A stretch of DNA of 64,000 nucleotides from Clostridiales bacterium (GCA_014799565.1 JAAVHT010000021.1:88861-152860); one strand, 5' to 3'. Shown: positions 17,374 through 27,244, counted from the first letter of the stretch. The notes: generated by a model from the letters alone, not told the origin. Numbers and translations are program-made.

Positions 17374-18453
17374 TTATACCGCCACCCTCCGGCCCGAGGC
17401 CAGCTCCATCAGCAGGGCGGTGAGCACCTCGTTCTCCTGGCCGTAAGAGGATTTCAGCGTGATGTCCGTCTCGGCGCACCGGCGCACGGCGTACCGGCAC
17501 CAGGGCAGGGAGAACCGCCGAGCGGCGTCCAGCAGCTTGTCCGCCGGGTAGGCCGATTTCATCCCCCACAGCTCCATGAACTCTCCCCGGCCCTTCCCCG
17601 CGTCCAGGTACAGCCGGGCGGTGTACAGCTGGCGGAAGTACTTGCCCATGGCGGCCAGGATCATGATGGGGGCCTGCTGGCTGTGGAGCAGATCGGCCAA
17701 CACCGACGCGGCCTTGTCGAAGTCCTTGCGGGCCATGGCGTCCGTCATCTGGAACACCACTGCGTCCAGCTTGGGGATGACCACCGCGTCCATGTCGGCC
17801 CGGGTGACCCTGGGGTGGTCGGCGTAAGCGGCCAGCTTGCCGATTTCGGAGGCCAGGTCGTGCATCAGGTCGCCCACCAGGAACATGAGATACCGGGCGT
17901 CCTCGGTGTCCACGCTCTTACCCACCTTTTTGAACTGCCGGCAGATCCAGTCGGTGAGGTCGCCCTGCTCCTGGCGCTGGAAGTTCACCGCCGCCCCCTC
18001 TTTTTTCAGTAGCGCCGCCAGCTTGTCCTTCGCCGGGGCCTTATAGGGCAGCAGGTCGTACACGAACACCAGGCAGCAGTAGTCAGGCAGGGCGGAGAGG
18101 ATTTCCAGCAGCCGCTCCTTTGCCTTGTCCCCCTGGGCGAACAGGTCGAAGTCGGTGACGACCACCAGGGTGCGCCCGCTCATCATGGGCAGGCAGTCCA
18201 CCGCCTGCTCGATCCAGTCCACCGAGCAGTCCTTCCCCCGGGCGGCGTGGAGGTTGAAGTCCTCCAACCCTTCGGGCAAAAGGGTTCGCTTCAGCTGGCC
18301 CAGATAGTAGTCCCGGAGGAACGCCTCTTCCCCGTGGAAGATGTAGAGGTTTTTGGGCGCAACCTCCTTCAGAGCCCGCTTCAGCTCCCGCATGGCGGTG
18401 TTGTCCACTTTATCCCGTTTTGGCGGCATCATCGCCGCCCCCTTTCTCAGCAA
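17374..18453 (-). CDS. holA: DNA polymerase III subunit delta
   Basis: NLYIFHGEEAFLRDYYLGQLKRTL...LVVVTDFDLFAQGDKAKERLLEILSALPDYCCLVFVYD. Confidence 0.9.
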   Translation of the reverse strand: MLRKGAAMMPPKRDKVDNTAMRELKRALKEVAPKNLYIFHGEEAFLRDYYLGQLKRTLLPEGLEDFNLHAARGKDCSVDWIEQAVDCLPMMSGRTLVVVTDFDLFAQGDKAKERLLEILSALPDYCCLVFVYDLLPYKAPAKDKLAALLKKEGAAVNFQRQEQGDLTDWICRQFKKVGKSVDTEDARYLMFLVGDLMHDLASEIGKLAAYADHPRVTRADMDAVVIPKLDAVVFQMTDAMARKDFDKAASVLADLLHSQQAPIMILAAMGKYFRQLYTARLYLDAGKGRGEFMELWGMKSAYPADKLLDAARRFSLPWCRYAVRRCAETDITLKSSYGQENEVLTALLMELASGRRVAV

Positions 18454-18471
18454 GTATGAAACCGGTTCTCT

Positions 18472-20850
18472 CTAATATACCCCCACCCGATCTCCCTGAA
18501 TCCGCACGGTGACGGTTCCCTCCTGATCGGTGCGGTGGATCTCCGCGCCCAGTGCCTCCAAACGCTCCAGCGTCTCGTCCGCCGGGTGGCCGTAGGAGTT
18601 GTTGGCCCCGGCGGAAATAACCGCCAGCTCCGGGGCGGCGGCCTGGAGAAACTCCTCGCAGCTGGAGTTTTTGGAGCCATGGTGGCCCACCACCAGCAGC
18701 TCAACGTCCGGGATGGGGCAGTACTTCACCAGCATTTTCTCCACAAAGGCGTCCGCGTCCCCGGTGATGAGCACGTCAAAATCCTGATAACTGCACAGGA
18801 TGAACTGGCCTGACTCGTTGGAGGTGCCCCCACCCAGGGGCGGGAACAGGGTGAGGGCCGACTTGCCCAGATCCAGCTCCACCGTGTCGTCCACCAGGAT
18901 GACCTCCGCGCCCTCTGCCTCTGCCAGGGCAATGACCCGCGCGGCATCTTCAGGGTCTGTATCGCTCCCGGGAATCGCCACTTTGTCCACTTTCATGCGG
19001 TAAAACAGCTGCTCCACCCCGTTGAAGTGGTCGCTGTCAAAATGGGTGAGCACCAGTAAGTCCAGCCGGGCGCGGCCCATGGAAGCGAAGTAGTCGGCGG
19101 CGGTGTCCCCGGCACTGCGGGAGCCGTCCCCGCCGCAGTCCACCAGCGCCGCCTGCCCGCCGGACAGCAAGGCGGTGGACGACCCCTGCCCCACATCCAG
19201 CGCAGATACGGTGAGGTCGGCGGTTTCCACCTCCAGCCAACTGAACTCAATGGAGGCGCACAGCAGCACAATCAGCCCGCAGACCCAGAGCAGGGGCCGA
19301 CGAGGCTTCTCCCGACTGACAAACGCCGTCAGCAGCACCAAGTACACTGCCCCCAGCCAGATGACACAGTACCGGCTGTCGGTACTCAGCGAGGCAAAGG
19401 GGAATCTGCCCAGCCACAAAACCACCCACCGGGTGTAGTGCCCCAGCAATCCGGCAATCACACCCAAACAGGCGGCAGGGCCGGGGAGGAAAACAGCCAG
19501 CGCCCCCAATACCAGGGCACACATCATCAACAGGCTCAGCGCCCACAGCGCCAGCACAGAGGACACTGGGGACAGCAGCAAAATCTGCCCAAAGTACAGC
19601 GCGATCAGCGGCACGGTGAACAGCATGGCCCCCAGAGAGGTGGACACGCCGGCAAGTACCATGCGTCCCGCTTTCCATAGCGCCAGCCGAAGCCGCTTCC
19701 CTTTGTCAGGCCGCAGGGGCTTCAAGGGCTCGCACATCCATTGGCACAGCGGCTCGGAGACCAGCAGGATGCCCGCCACTGAGGCAAAGGACAACTGCAA
19801 ACCCACGCTGGCGGCAGCAAATGGGTTCTGGAACAGCAATACCAGCAGGGCAAGGCCCAGGGCGGAGGGCCCGTCCTCTTCTCTCTGGGCAACGGGCGCG
19901 AACAGCAGGGCGCACTGCATGATGACTGCCCGGAAGGCCGACGGAGTGCCGCCGGCCATGAGGGCGTAAAACACCAACAGCGGGATCATGGCCAATGCCA
20001 CATTTCGCCGCCGCCCGCACAGAAACAGCGCCATCTGTACAAGAAAGGAGATATGGAAGCCGGACACCACTGCCGCGTGCATCAGCCCCGCCCGGTTGAA
20101 GGCGGAGTAGAGCGTATCGTCCAATCCCGTCTTGTCCCCCAGGGTGACGGCGGCGGCGATGGGGGCGGCGAGGTCGTCAAAGGCGGCGTAAATGCCGTCA
20201 CGGAGCTTGCGGGCGCACAGGGCGGGCCAGTGGCGGAAGGGGACGCGCTCCACCGGCGTGACCTCCGGCCCGTCGTCGCAATAGGCCAAGAGGTACACTC
20301 CCTTGGCAGTGTAATAGGTGGTCTCGTCGCCGTAGGCATGGGTAGACAGCTTGATCCGGGCCGTACAGGCCACCCGGTCGCCTGGCTTCAGCTCTCCCCA
20401 ATCCGCCGAGCCGTACACCAGCGCGTCCGGGGCAAAAAAGCCGCCGCCCAAATGGACGGTGACGGAATAGCCGCCAATGGAGGTGGGACTGGGGTAGGAG
20501 GACATCTCCCCGGAGATGGTCACCTCATCCCCTATCCACTTTTCTGCCGGAGCGCGGAACAGCACGAAATACGCCCCGGCCCACCCGAGGGCCAGCACGC
20601 CGCCCAGGCACAGGGCCAGCCCCCGCCGGGAAATCTGGTATAACGTCCACCGGGACAACGGGCGTTTATCTTTGGGACAGCGCAGGAGGATGGGGTGGTC
20701 GTCCCCTCGGGGCCGGGTGGTCAGCCACACCGACAGCATCAATGTCAGCAATACGGCCACGGCTATGACGGGGATTGTCCCTGTTCCCCGATAGCACGCC
20801 CACAGGCAGGCGGCGCCGAAGCCAGCCGAAAACCAGGCCAGTTTCCGCAT
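18472..20850 (-). CDS. comEC: DNA internalization-related competence protein ComEC/Rec2
   Basis: HAAVVSGFHISFLVQMALF competence domain, C-terminal metallo-beta-lactamase fold (DVGQGSSTALLSGGQAALVDCGGDG, LVLTHFDSDHFNGV); start trimmed to ATG 20850. Confidence 0.9.
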   Translation of the reverse strand: MRKLAWFSAGFGAACLWACYRGTGTIPVIAVAVLLTLMLSVWLTTRPRGDDHPILLRCPKDKRPLSRWTLYQISRRGLALCLGGVLALGWAGAYFVLFRAPAEKWIGDEVTISGEMSSYPSPTSIGGYSVTVHLGGGFFAPDALVYGSADWGELKPGDRVACTARIKLSTHAYGDETTYYTAKGVYLLAYCDDGPEVTPVERVPFRHWPALCARKLRDGIYAAFDDLAAPIAAAVTLGDKTGLDDTLYSAFNRAGLMHAAVVSGFHISFLVQMALFLCGRRRNVALAMIPLLVFYALMAGGTPSAFRAVIMQCALLFAPVAQREEDGPSALGLALLVLLFQNPFAAASVGLQLSFASVAGILLVSEPLCQWMCEPLKPLRPDKGKRLRLALWKAGRMVLAGVSTSLGAMLFTVPLIALYFGQILLLSPVSSVLALWALSLLMMCALVLGALAVFLPGPAACLGVIAGLLGHYTRWVVLWLGRFPFASLSTDSRYCVIWLGAVYLVLLTAFVSREKPRRPLLWVCGLIVLLCASIEFSWLEVETADLTVSALDVGQGSSTALLSGGQAALVDCGGDGSRSAGDTAADYFASMGRARLDLLVLTHFDSDHFNGVEQLFYRMKVDKVAIPGSDTDPEDAARVIALAEAEGAEVILVDDTVELDLGKSALTLFPPLGGGTSNESGQFILCSYQDFDVLITGDADAFVEKMLVKYCPIPDVELLVVGHHGSKNSSCEEFLQAAAPELAVISAGANNSYGHPADETLERLEALGAEIHRTDQEGTVTVRIQGDRVGVY

Positions 20851-20989
20851 ACCACCGCCCCCTTCTCTGTCTCTTTCCCCTATTTTATCCGCAAAAGCGG
20901 AACAAGTCAACGCCGGGGAGAAAAATGGCGAAAGGGCTTGCCAGCGGGGAGCGGGTCTGGTATGCTGACAGGGACGAGGAGATGATATT

Positions 20990-21622
20990 GTGTACATATT
21001 CGACCTGGACGGCACCATCACCGACACCAACGGCCTGTGGGCGGAGGTGGATCGGGAATTCTTGGCCCGCCGGGGGCTGACCAACACCGAGGAGTACCGG
21101 CGGGTGGTGGAGCGCTCCATTTTCCCCATCGCGGCCCAGTTCACCAGAGACTACTACCACCTGCCCGACGCACCAGAGGACATCATGGCGGAGTGGGACA
21201 GCTTGGCGGAACGCCATTATCGGGAGCTGGCCCCTTTAAAGCCGGGGGCGGAGGAATTCCTGCGCCAATGCAAGGCCGAGGGCCGCCCCATGGCCATCTT
21301 CACCGCCTGCCGCCCCGCCCTGTGCGAGGCCATCCTGGAGCGGTATGGGCTGCGGGAGCTGTTCGGCCATGTGATCTTCGCCGAGGAGATCGGCCTGGAA
21401 AAGCGGGATCCCCGGTGCTTTACCCGGCTCAGCGAGCTGCTGGGCGCGCCGCCCGAGGACTGCACTCTCTTTGACGACAGCCCGGACAACTGCGCCACCG
21501 CCATGAAAGCGGGTATGACCGCCGTGGGGGTGTACGACGACTATTACGCCTCCCGCCAGGACGAGCTGAAATCGGTGTGTCGCCGGTATGTCCGCTCTCT
21601 GGAAGAATTGGTGAAACAATAG
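20990..21622 (+). CDS. HAD family hydrolase
   Basis: MYIFDLDGTITDTNGLWAEVD, IFTACRP, DCTLFDDSPDNCATAMKAGMTAVGVYD. Confidence 0.85.
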   Translation: MYIFDLDGTITDTNGLWAEVDREFLARRGLTNTEEYRRVVERSIFPIAAQFTRDYYHLPDAPEDIMAEWDSLAERHYRELAPLKPGAEEFLRQCKAEGRPMAIFTACRPALCEAILERYGLRELFGHVIFAEEIGLEKRDPRCFTRLSELLGAPPEDCTLFDDSPDNCATAMKAGMTAVGVYDDYYASRQDELKSVCRRYVRSLEELVKQ

Positions 21623-21683
21623 GCCCATTGGCAAACCCCTCCCCTGTCACATAGAATGTGGGGCAAAGGAGGTGTTTTACCAT

Positions 21684-22568
21684 ATGGAAGAAATGATCCC
21701 ATGCTCGGTAAAGGATCAGGACGTGTTCCAGCGGGTGTGGCAGCGGGTGATGGGAGACCGCGACCAGGAAAGCAGCCCCATCCGCTCCGGCCCCCTCAAT
21801 ATGGAGGGCGACCTGTCCTGCGACTGCCTGAAGGCCCTGGCGCAGCAGCAGGGAACTGGCTTCCCCCCGGAGTGTGAGCGCCAAGAGCAACCAGCCCAGC
21901 CCATGGAGCCGGAGATGCCCATGGAGCCGGAACCGCCTATTCAGACACCGAACTGCTGGCAGCCCGTGGAGGAGATGCCGGGGGAGCAGACCCCCACCCA
22001 GGAAACCCCGGCCCAAGAGTCTCAGACTCAAGAGCCAACGGCTCAAGATCAGCCCGTCCCGGAGGAAACCTGCGAGGACTGCGCCGAAACAGAGGGCCTG
22101 CCCGAGGCGGACGGCCCCGACCGTGGAAACGACCTGCCCCAGCTGTGGGAGGAGCCCCAGCCCGCCGATGACCGCACCGCCCGACTGCGCCGCCACGTGA
22201 TGGACGCGCTGGAGGGCTGGCAGTTCTACCGCCACCTGGCCAGGAGAGCCCGTGGGACGGACGCGCGGACGCTGAACAGCATGGCGGGGGAGCAGCACAA
22301 GGATGCCCGGAAGCTGTCGGCGGCCTATTTCCTGCTCACTGGGCTGCGGTACTGGCCCTCTGAGATGCTGGGCGCTCCGGCCATCCCGTCCTACTGGGGG
22401 GCGCTGCGCACCCGCCACCAGGCGGAACAGCGGCAGGAGAACGCCTATCGGCTGGCCGCCGACGACTGGGACGATCCCGATCTGCTGGCGCTGTACAACG
22501 AGCTCATTGAGGGCTGCCAGCGGCGCAGCCATCAGCTGCGGGGCCTGCTGGAGCAGGATATTACTTAA
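21684..22568 (+). CDS. Ferritin-like-domain protein with long P/Q/E/T-rich linker
   Basis: C-terminal helical domain (RRHVMDALEGWQFYRHLARRA...MAGEQHKDARKLSAAYFLLTG) and low-complexity central segment; RBS aaggagg. Confidence 0.6.
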   Translation: MEEMIPCSVKDQDVFQRVWQRVMGDRDQESSPIRSGPLNMEGDLSCDCLKALAQQQGTGFPPECERQEQPAQPMEPEMPMEPEPPIQTPNCWQPVEEMPGEQTPTQETPAQESQTQEPTAQDQPVPEETCEDCAETEGLPEADGPDRGNDLPQLWEEPQPADDRTARLRRHVMDALEGWQFYRHLARRARGTDARTLNSMAGEQHKDARKLSAAYFLLTGLRYWPSEMLGAPAIPSYWGALRTRHQAEQRQENAYRLAADDWDDPDLLALYNELIEGCQRRSHQLRGLLEQDIT

Positions 22569-22618
22569 CCGCGTGTGTGAACGGGAGAGCGCCGGGGCCA
22601 AACCCCCGGCGCTCCTGA

Positions 22619-23023
22619 TTATGCCAGCTCTTTTCGCAGGATGATCTCCAGCGGTTCACCGGGCAGCAGCAGGGAGCCGCAGTCCACATAGCCGTTTTTG
22701 CGGTAAAAGAACTGGGCCTGCTCGTTGGACAGGGTGGAGGTCAAGACCCGCTCACAGCCGCGCCTTGCCATCTCTTCCTCCCAATGGCGCGTGAGCCGGG
22801 TTCCAAAACCCTTTCCCCTGTATCCCTCCAAAAAATACAGCATATTCATGAAGGGAATCTCATCCCAGAACAGATTGAACCTGAGCCAGCCCACAAAGGC
22901 ATCCTGCTCAAACATCATGAGAACCCGCCCGGCCTCTATGCTGTGTACTAGTTCGCCTTCGCTGATGTGGCGGTCATGCTCTCTCAGCAGTTCAAAGTCA
23001 TTTTGGTCAGCGTATCGTATCAT
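22619..23023 (-). CDS. GNAT family N-acetyltransferase
   Basis: MNMLYFLEGYRGKGFGTRLTRHWEEEMARRGCERVLTSTLSNEQAQFFYRKNGYVDCGSLLL. Confidence 0.85.
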   Translation of the reverse strand: MIRYADQNDFELLREHDRHISEGELVHSIEAGRVLMMFEQDAFVGWLRFNLFWDEIPFMNMLYFLEGYRGKGFGTRLTRHWEEEMARRGCERVLTSTLSNEQAQFFYRKNGYVDCGSLLLPGEPLEIILRKELA

Positions 23024-23151
23024 GCTCCCATCCCTCCCGGCCTGTTTGGGCTATCTTACCACACCTGCCCTCCCTTTGCAACGGAACGCCCCTGTACTTT
23101 TTTGCGAAACTCTGCTATAATGTGTCCACTTGACAAAAGGAGAATGATACC

Positions 23152-25671
23152 ATGCTGACACAGCAACAGGAGCTGGAATTCTGCCGCCTCCGCCGGGAGG
23201 TCATCGGCTTAAACTACCAAAATCTCAACCCCGAACAGCGCAAAGCCGTGCTGGCCACCGAGGGGCCGCTGCTGCTGCTGGCGGGGGCAGGGTCGGGCAA
23301 AACCACCGTGCTCATCCACCGGGTGGCCAACCTCATCCGCTATGGCCGGGGATCGGACTGCCTGGAGGTGCCCGACTGGGTGACGGAGGACGACCTGGCC
23401 TTCCTGAAAAGCTACGCAGAACACCCCGCCAAGGAGGGCCGTCTCCAGGCCGACCGGCTGTGCGCCGTAGAGCCCGCCGCCCCCTGGTCCATTATCGCCA
23501 TCACCTTTACCAACAAGGCCGCCGGGGAGCTGAAAAACCGCCTGGAAAAAATGCTTGGCTCCCAGGCCCGGGACGTGTGGGCGTCCACCTTCCACTCCGC
23601 CTGCGTGCGCATCCTCCGCCGGGACATCGAGAAGCTGGGCTTCCCCGCCTCCTTCACCATCTACGACACCGACGACTCCCAGCGGGTGATGAAGGACTGC
23701 ATCCGGGAGCTGAACTTTGACGACAAGCAGTTCCCGCCCCGCTCGGTGCTAGGGACGATTTCAAAGGCCAAGGACAAGCTCCAGCTTGCCAAGGATTTCG
23801 CCAAGGAGTGCGACCAGTCCGGCGACTATCGCCTGCAAAAGATCGCCAAGCTGTACGCCGCTTACGAAAAGCGGCTGTGGGAAGCGGGGGCGCTGGACTT
23901 CGACGACATCATCCTCCACACCGTCCGTCTGCTCCAGCAGCATGATGACATTCTGCAATATTACCAGAGAAAATTCCGTTATGTACTCATCGACGAGTAC
24001 CAGGACACCAACAATCTGCAATACCTGCTGGCCTCCCTGCTGGCCGGGGGGCGGGAGAACATCTGCGTGGTGGGGGACGACGACCAGTCCATCTACCGAT
24101 TCCGGGGGGCCACCATTGAGAACATCCTCTCCTTCGAGGATCAGTACAAGGGCTGCCGCACCATCCGGCTGGAGCAGAACTACCGCTCCACCAAGAACAT
24201 CCTGGACGCCGCCAACGCCGTCATCCGCCACAACCAGGGCCGCAAGGGCAAAGAGCTGTGGACGGCGGGAAACGAGGGAGACAAGGTGTCCCTGTACACC
24301 GCCATGAATGAGAACGACGAGGCCCGGTACGTGGCGGACAAGCTGATGGAGGACTACCGGGCGGGAGAAAAGTGGAATTCCCACGCCATCCTCTACCGGA
24401 TGAACGCCCAGTCCAACCAGCTGGAAGTGGCCTTCAAGCGCAGCGGCATCCCCTACCGGGTCATCGGCGGCACCCGGTTCTTCGACCGGGCGGAGGTCAA
24501 GGATATGCTGGCCTACCTGTGCGCCATCCAGAACCACGCCGACGATCTGCGGCTCACCCGCATCATCAATAACCCGCCCCGGGGCATCGGGAACACTACG
24601 GTGGAGCGGGCCCGGTTCATCGCCGCAGAACAGGGGCTGTCCCTGTGGGAGGTGATCTCCAACGCCGGAGCATACCCGGAGCTGCAAAAGCCCGCCGCCA
24701 AGCTGGGCCAGTTTGTCACCATGATAGGCGAACTCACCGTCCTGTCTCAGACCATGGATCTGCCCAATTTCTACGAGGAGGTGGTGGCCCGGACGGGCTA
24801 CGCCGCCATGCTCCAGGCGAAAAACGACATTGAGAGCCGCACCCGGCTGGAAAACGTGCGGGAGCTGCTCACCTCCATCAACGGCTACATGGAGAACGCG
24901 GAGGAGGAACCCACCCTGGCGGGCTTTTTGGACGAGATCGCCCTGTACACCGACCTGGACAGCCACGACCCCAACGAGGACGCGGTGGTGATGATGACCA
25001 TGCACTCCGCCAAAGGGCTGGAGTTCCCCACCGTGTTCGTAGTCGGCATGGAGGAGGGCATCTTCCCCGGCATCCGGGCCATCGGCGAGGCGGAGGAGAT
25101 GGAGGAGGAGCGGCGGCTGTGTTACGTGGCTCTGACCCGAGCCAAGGAGCGGCTGTACCTCACCTGCGCCGGCCAGCGGATGCTGTTCGGCCACACCAGC
25201 AACAACCGGCCCTCCCGGTTCGCCGGGGAGATCCCCAACGAGCTGCTGGAGCAATCGGGGCGCTCCTACTTAGATCCAACACCCACTGGGGATTGGGACG
25301 ACTTCGACCAGACCCCTCAGGTGTCCACCTACCGGGAGCCCTACCGTCAGGCCCAGCCCTCCTACGGCGGTCAGTGGCGGAGCACCTACACCGGGCGGTC
25401 GCAGACTGCCGCTGGCGGGCGGTCGCAGACTGCCTCCAGCCTGCAAAAGTCCTCCTCCCGGCCTGTGTTCCAGTCCGCCGTCTCTACCCCCTCCACCCCC
25501 CTGCCGGACTACCAGAAGGGGGATATGCTGGAGCACAAAGCCTTTGGCCGGGGCATGGTGACGTCCGCCCAGAAAATGGGGGGCGATGTGCTGCTGGAGA
25601 TTGCCTTCGACGGCGTGGGCACCAAGCGGCTCATGCTGAAAACCAGCGCACAATATATCAAGAAGCTATAA
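23152..25671 (+). CDS. pcrA: UvrD/PcrA-type ATP-dependent DNA helicase
   Basis: LNPEQRKAVLATEGPLLLLAGAGSGKTTVLIHRVANLI, VLIDEYQDTNNLQYLL, CVVGDDDQSIYRFRGA, TMHSAKGLEFPTVFVVGMEEGIFP. Confidence 0.95.
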   Translation: MLTQQQELEFCRLRREVIGLNYQNLNPEQRKAVLATEGPLLLLAGAGSGKTTVLIHRVANLIRYGRGSDCLEVPDWVTEDDLAFLKSYAEHPAKEGRLQADRLCAVEPAAPWSIIAITFTNKAAGELKNRLEKMLGSQARDVWASTFHSACVRILRRDIEKLGFPASFTIYDTDDSQRVMKDCIRELNFDDKQFPPRSVLGTISKAKDKLQLAKDFAKECDQSGDYRLQKIAKLYAAYEKRLWEAGALDFDDIILHTVRLLQQHDDILQYYQRKFRYVLIDEYQDTNNLQYLLASLLAGGRENICVVGDDDQSIYRFRGATIENILSFEDQYKGCRTIRLEQNYRSTKNILDAANAVIRHNQGRKGKELWTAGNEGDKVSLYTAMNENDEARYVADKLMEDYRAGEKWNSHAILYRMNAQSNQLEVAFKRSGIPYRVIGGTRFFDRAEVKDMLAYLCAIQNHADDLRLTRIINNPPRGIGNTTVERARFIAAEQGLSLWEVISNAGAYPELQKPAAKLGQFVTMIGELTVLSQTMDLPNFYEEVVARTGYAAMLQAKNDIESRTRLENVRELLTSINGYMENAEEEPTLAGFLDEIALYTDLDSHDPNEDAVVMMTMHSAKGLEFPTVFVVGMEEGIFPGIRAIGEAEEMEEERRLCYVALTRAKERLYLTCAGQRMLFGHTSNNRPSRFAGEIPNELLEQSGRSYLDPTPTGDWDDFDQTPQVSTYREPYRQAQPSYGGQWRSTYTGRSQTAAGGRSQTASSLQKSSSRPVFQSAVSTPSTPLPDYQKGDMLEHKAFGRGMVTSAQKMGGDVLLEIAFDGVGTKRLMLKTSAQYIKKL
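25392..25434 (+). repeat. Two tandem 19-bp repeats (24-bp period) inside the pcrA C-terminal linker
   Basis: CGGGCGGTCGCAGACTGCC at 25392-25410 and 25416-25434, encoding GRSQTAAG-GRSQTASS. Confidence 0.9.
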
Positions 25672-25683
25672 AGGAGATATTTT

Positions 25684-26013
25684 ATGCGTATTGTTATCAG
25701 TGCTTTGGCGATCTTATTCGGCCTGCTTCACATCATCGCGGCGCGTACCCAGTTAAAATCCACAGATTCTGCCGCCCGGGGCTTTGCCATCGCCATGCTA
25801 TGCGGGGGCGTCTGTGTGGCGTTTGAGGCATTCGCGCACCTGGTGGGAAACAACCCCGGTTGGATAGACGCCCTGGCGTGCGCCACGGGCTGTCTGCTCA
25901 TCTGCTTTCCGGCCTATGCCAACGGCAGACGGGCGGGAAACGTCCACCTGTCTCACCACATTATACGGGGGACGATCGCCGCCCTGCTGGTGGCGGGCTT
26001 TGTGATCTGGTAA
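25684..26013 (+). CDS. Small integral membrane protein of unknown function
   Basis: 109 aa, three or four hydrophobic segments, RBS aaggag before ATG. Confidence 0.65.
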   Translation: MRIVISALAILFGLLHIIAARTQLKSTDSAARGFAIAMLCGGVCVAFEAFAHLVGNNPGWIDALACATGCLLICFPAYANGRRAGNVHLSHHIIRGTIAALLVAGFVIW

Positions 26014-26014
26014 T

Positions 26015-26056
26015 GAAAAAGGACAGCCCCGCGCTAACCGCGCGGGGCTGTCTGTT
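26015..26056. terminator. Bidirectional terminator between convergent genes
   Basis: GGACAGCCCCGCG-ctaac-CGCGGGGCTGTC with A/T tracts. Confidence 0.85.
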
Positions 26057-26657
26057 ACATTTGGAAAATGACCCCCGCAATTGCGGCCAGCCCGATAAAG
26101 CAGATGGGGTGCAGTTTTTTCAGCGGGGTGTACTTCACCAGCACAAAGATGACGACTGCCAGTATGATCGCGGGCCAATAAAACAATTGGGTTTTAATTG
26201 TACCGCCGTCTCCCGTCACTTCGTGGAACATCAGGGCGATCTTGGCCACCTGGAGCAGGGCGGCGGTGATGAGCGCCACCGACGCGGCCCGCAGGCCGTA
26301 AAACACCCCGTCCACCGCCTTGGACTGGCGGAACTTCTGCAAAAACCCGGCGATGATGAGGATGATGACGATGGAGGGGAAAATGAGCCCCAGGGTAGAG
26401 ACGATGCCCCCGACGATGCCCAACACCGGGCCACCAACCAAGCTCCCGGTGTGGAAGCCCACATAGGTGGCCATGTTCACCCCCATGGGGCCGGGGGTGG
26501 ACTCGGAGATGGCAATCATGTCCGCCAGGTCGCCGGAGGTGAACCAGCCGGTGCGCTCCCCCAGGTCGGTGAGGAAAGGGATGGTGGCAAGGCCGCCGCC
26601 CACGGAGAACAGCCCCACCCGGCAGAACTCAAAAAACAGTCTGATGAGGGTCATCAT
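26055..26657 (-). CDS. Chromate transporter family protein (half-size)
   Basis: MMTLIRLFFEFCRVGLFSVGGGLATIPFLTDLGERTGWFTSGDLADMIAISESTPGPMGVNMATYVG; start trimmed to 26657. Confidence 0.9.
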   Translation of the reverse strand: MMTLIRLFFEFCRVGLFSVGGGLATIPFLTDLGERTGWFTSGDLADMIAISESTPGPMGVNMATYVGFHTGSLVGGPVLGIVGGIVSTLGLIFPSIVIILIIAGFLQKFRQSKAVDGVFYGLRAASVALITAALLQVAKIALMFHEVTGDGGTIKTQLFYWPAIILAVVIFVLVKYTPLKKLHPICFIGLAAIAGVIFQM

Positions 26658-27244
26658 TTCAGCCCTCCCTTTGCCGCCCGAACACACAGCCCCGCCGCCC
26701 CAGCGGCAATGACCAGGAACACCGGGGAGGTCACGACCCCCAGCACCGTCCCCAGCGTGCCCACAGGCAGGGAAAAGAAGGTGCTCCACGCCGCCAGCAC
26801 CAGCACCACGGCGTAGATGATCCGGGTGGGCCAGTCGATGACGGAGTTTTTGAACAGCTTGATGACACTGGACGCGATCAGCGCCACCACCCCGGCCCGG
26901 ACGCCGTTGAAGGCGTGGATCACCCAGGAGATGTGCATGAAATTCTGCAAAAAGGCGGCGATGACCATGATAATCACAATGGACGGGAACACCAGCCCCA
27001 GGGTGGCGAACACGCCGCCCATGATGCCCGCCTGACCGCGGCCCACAAAGGTGGCGGTGTTCACCGCAATGATGCCGGGGGTACACTGGCCCACGGCGTA
27101 GTAGTCGGCCAACTCGCCCTCGGTGGCCCACTTTTTGTTCTCCACCAGCTCCCGCTGGAGGATGGGCAGCATGGCGTAGCCGCCGCCGAAGGTACACACG
27201 CCGATCCGGGCGAAGGTCACAAACAAATCGACCAGCAGGTTCAT
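26654..27244 (-). CDS. Chromate transporter family protein (half-size)
   Basis: FVTFARIGVCTFGGGYAMLPILQRELVENKKWATEGELADYYAVGQCTPGIIAVNTATFVG; ATGA overlap with next gene. Confidence 0.9.
   Translation of the reverse strand: MNLLVDLFVTFARIGVCTFGGGYAMLPILQRELVENKKWATEGELADYYAVGQCTPGIIAVNTATFVGRGQAGIMGGVFATLGLVFPSIVIIMVIAAFLQNFMHISWVIHAFNGVRAGVVALIASSVIKLFKNSVIDWPTRIIYAVVLVLAAWSTFFSLPVGTLGTVLGVVTSPVFLVIAAGAAGLCVRAAKGGLK

Noticed and set aside
25392-25434. CRISPR-like direct repeats
   Set aside because: Only two copies, 5-bp spacing, in-frame within pcrA; not a CRISPR array.
26055-27244. Chromate-resistance operon
   Set aside because: Paired half-size ChrA-family proteins are common in anaerobes with unknown substrate; no chromate-specific regulator seen, so only the family name is given.
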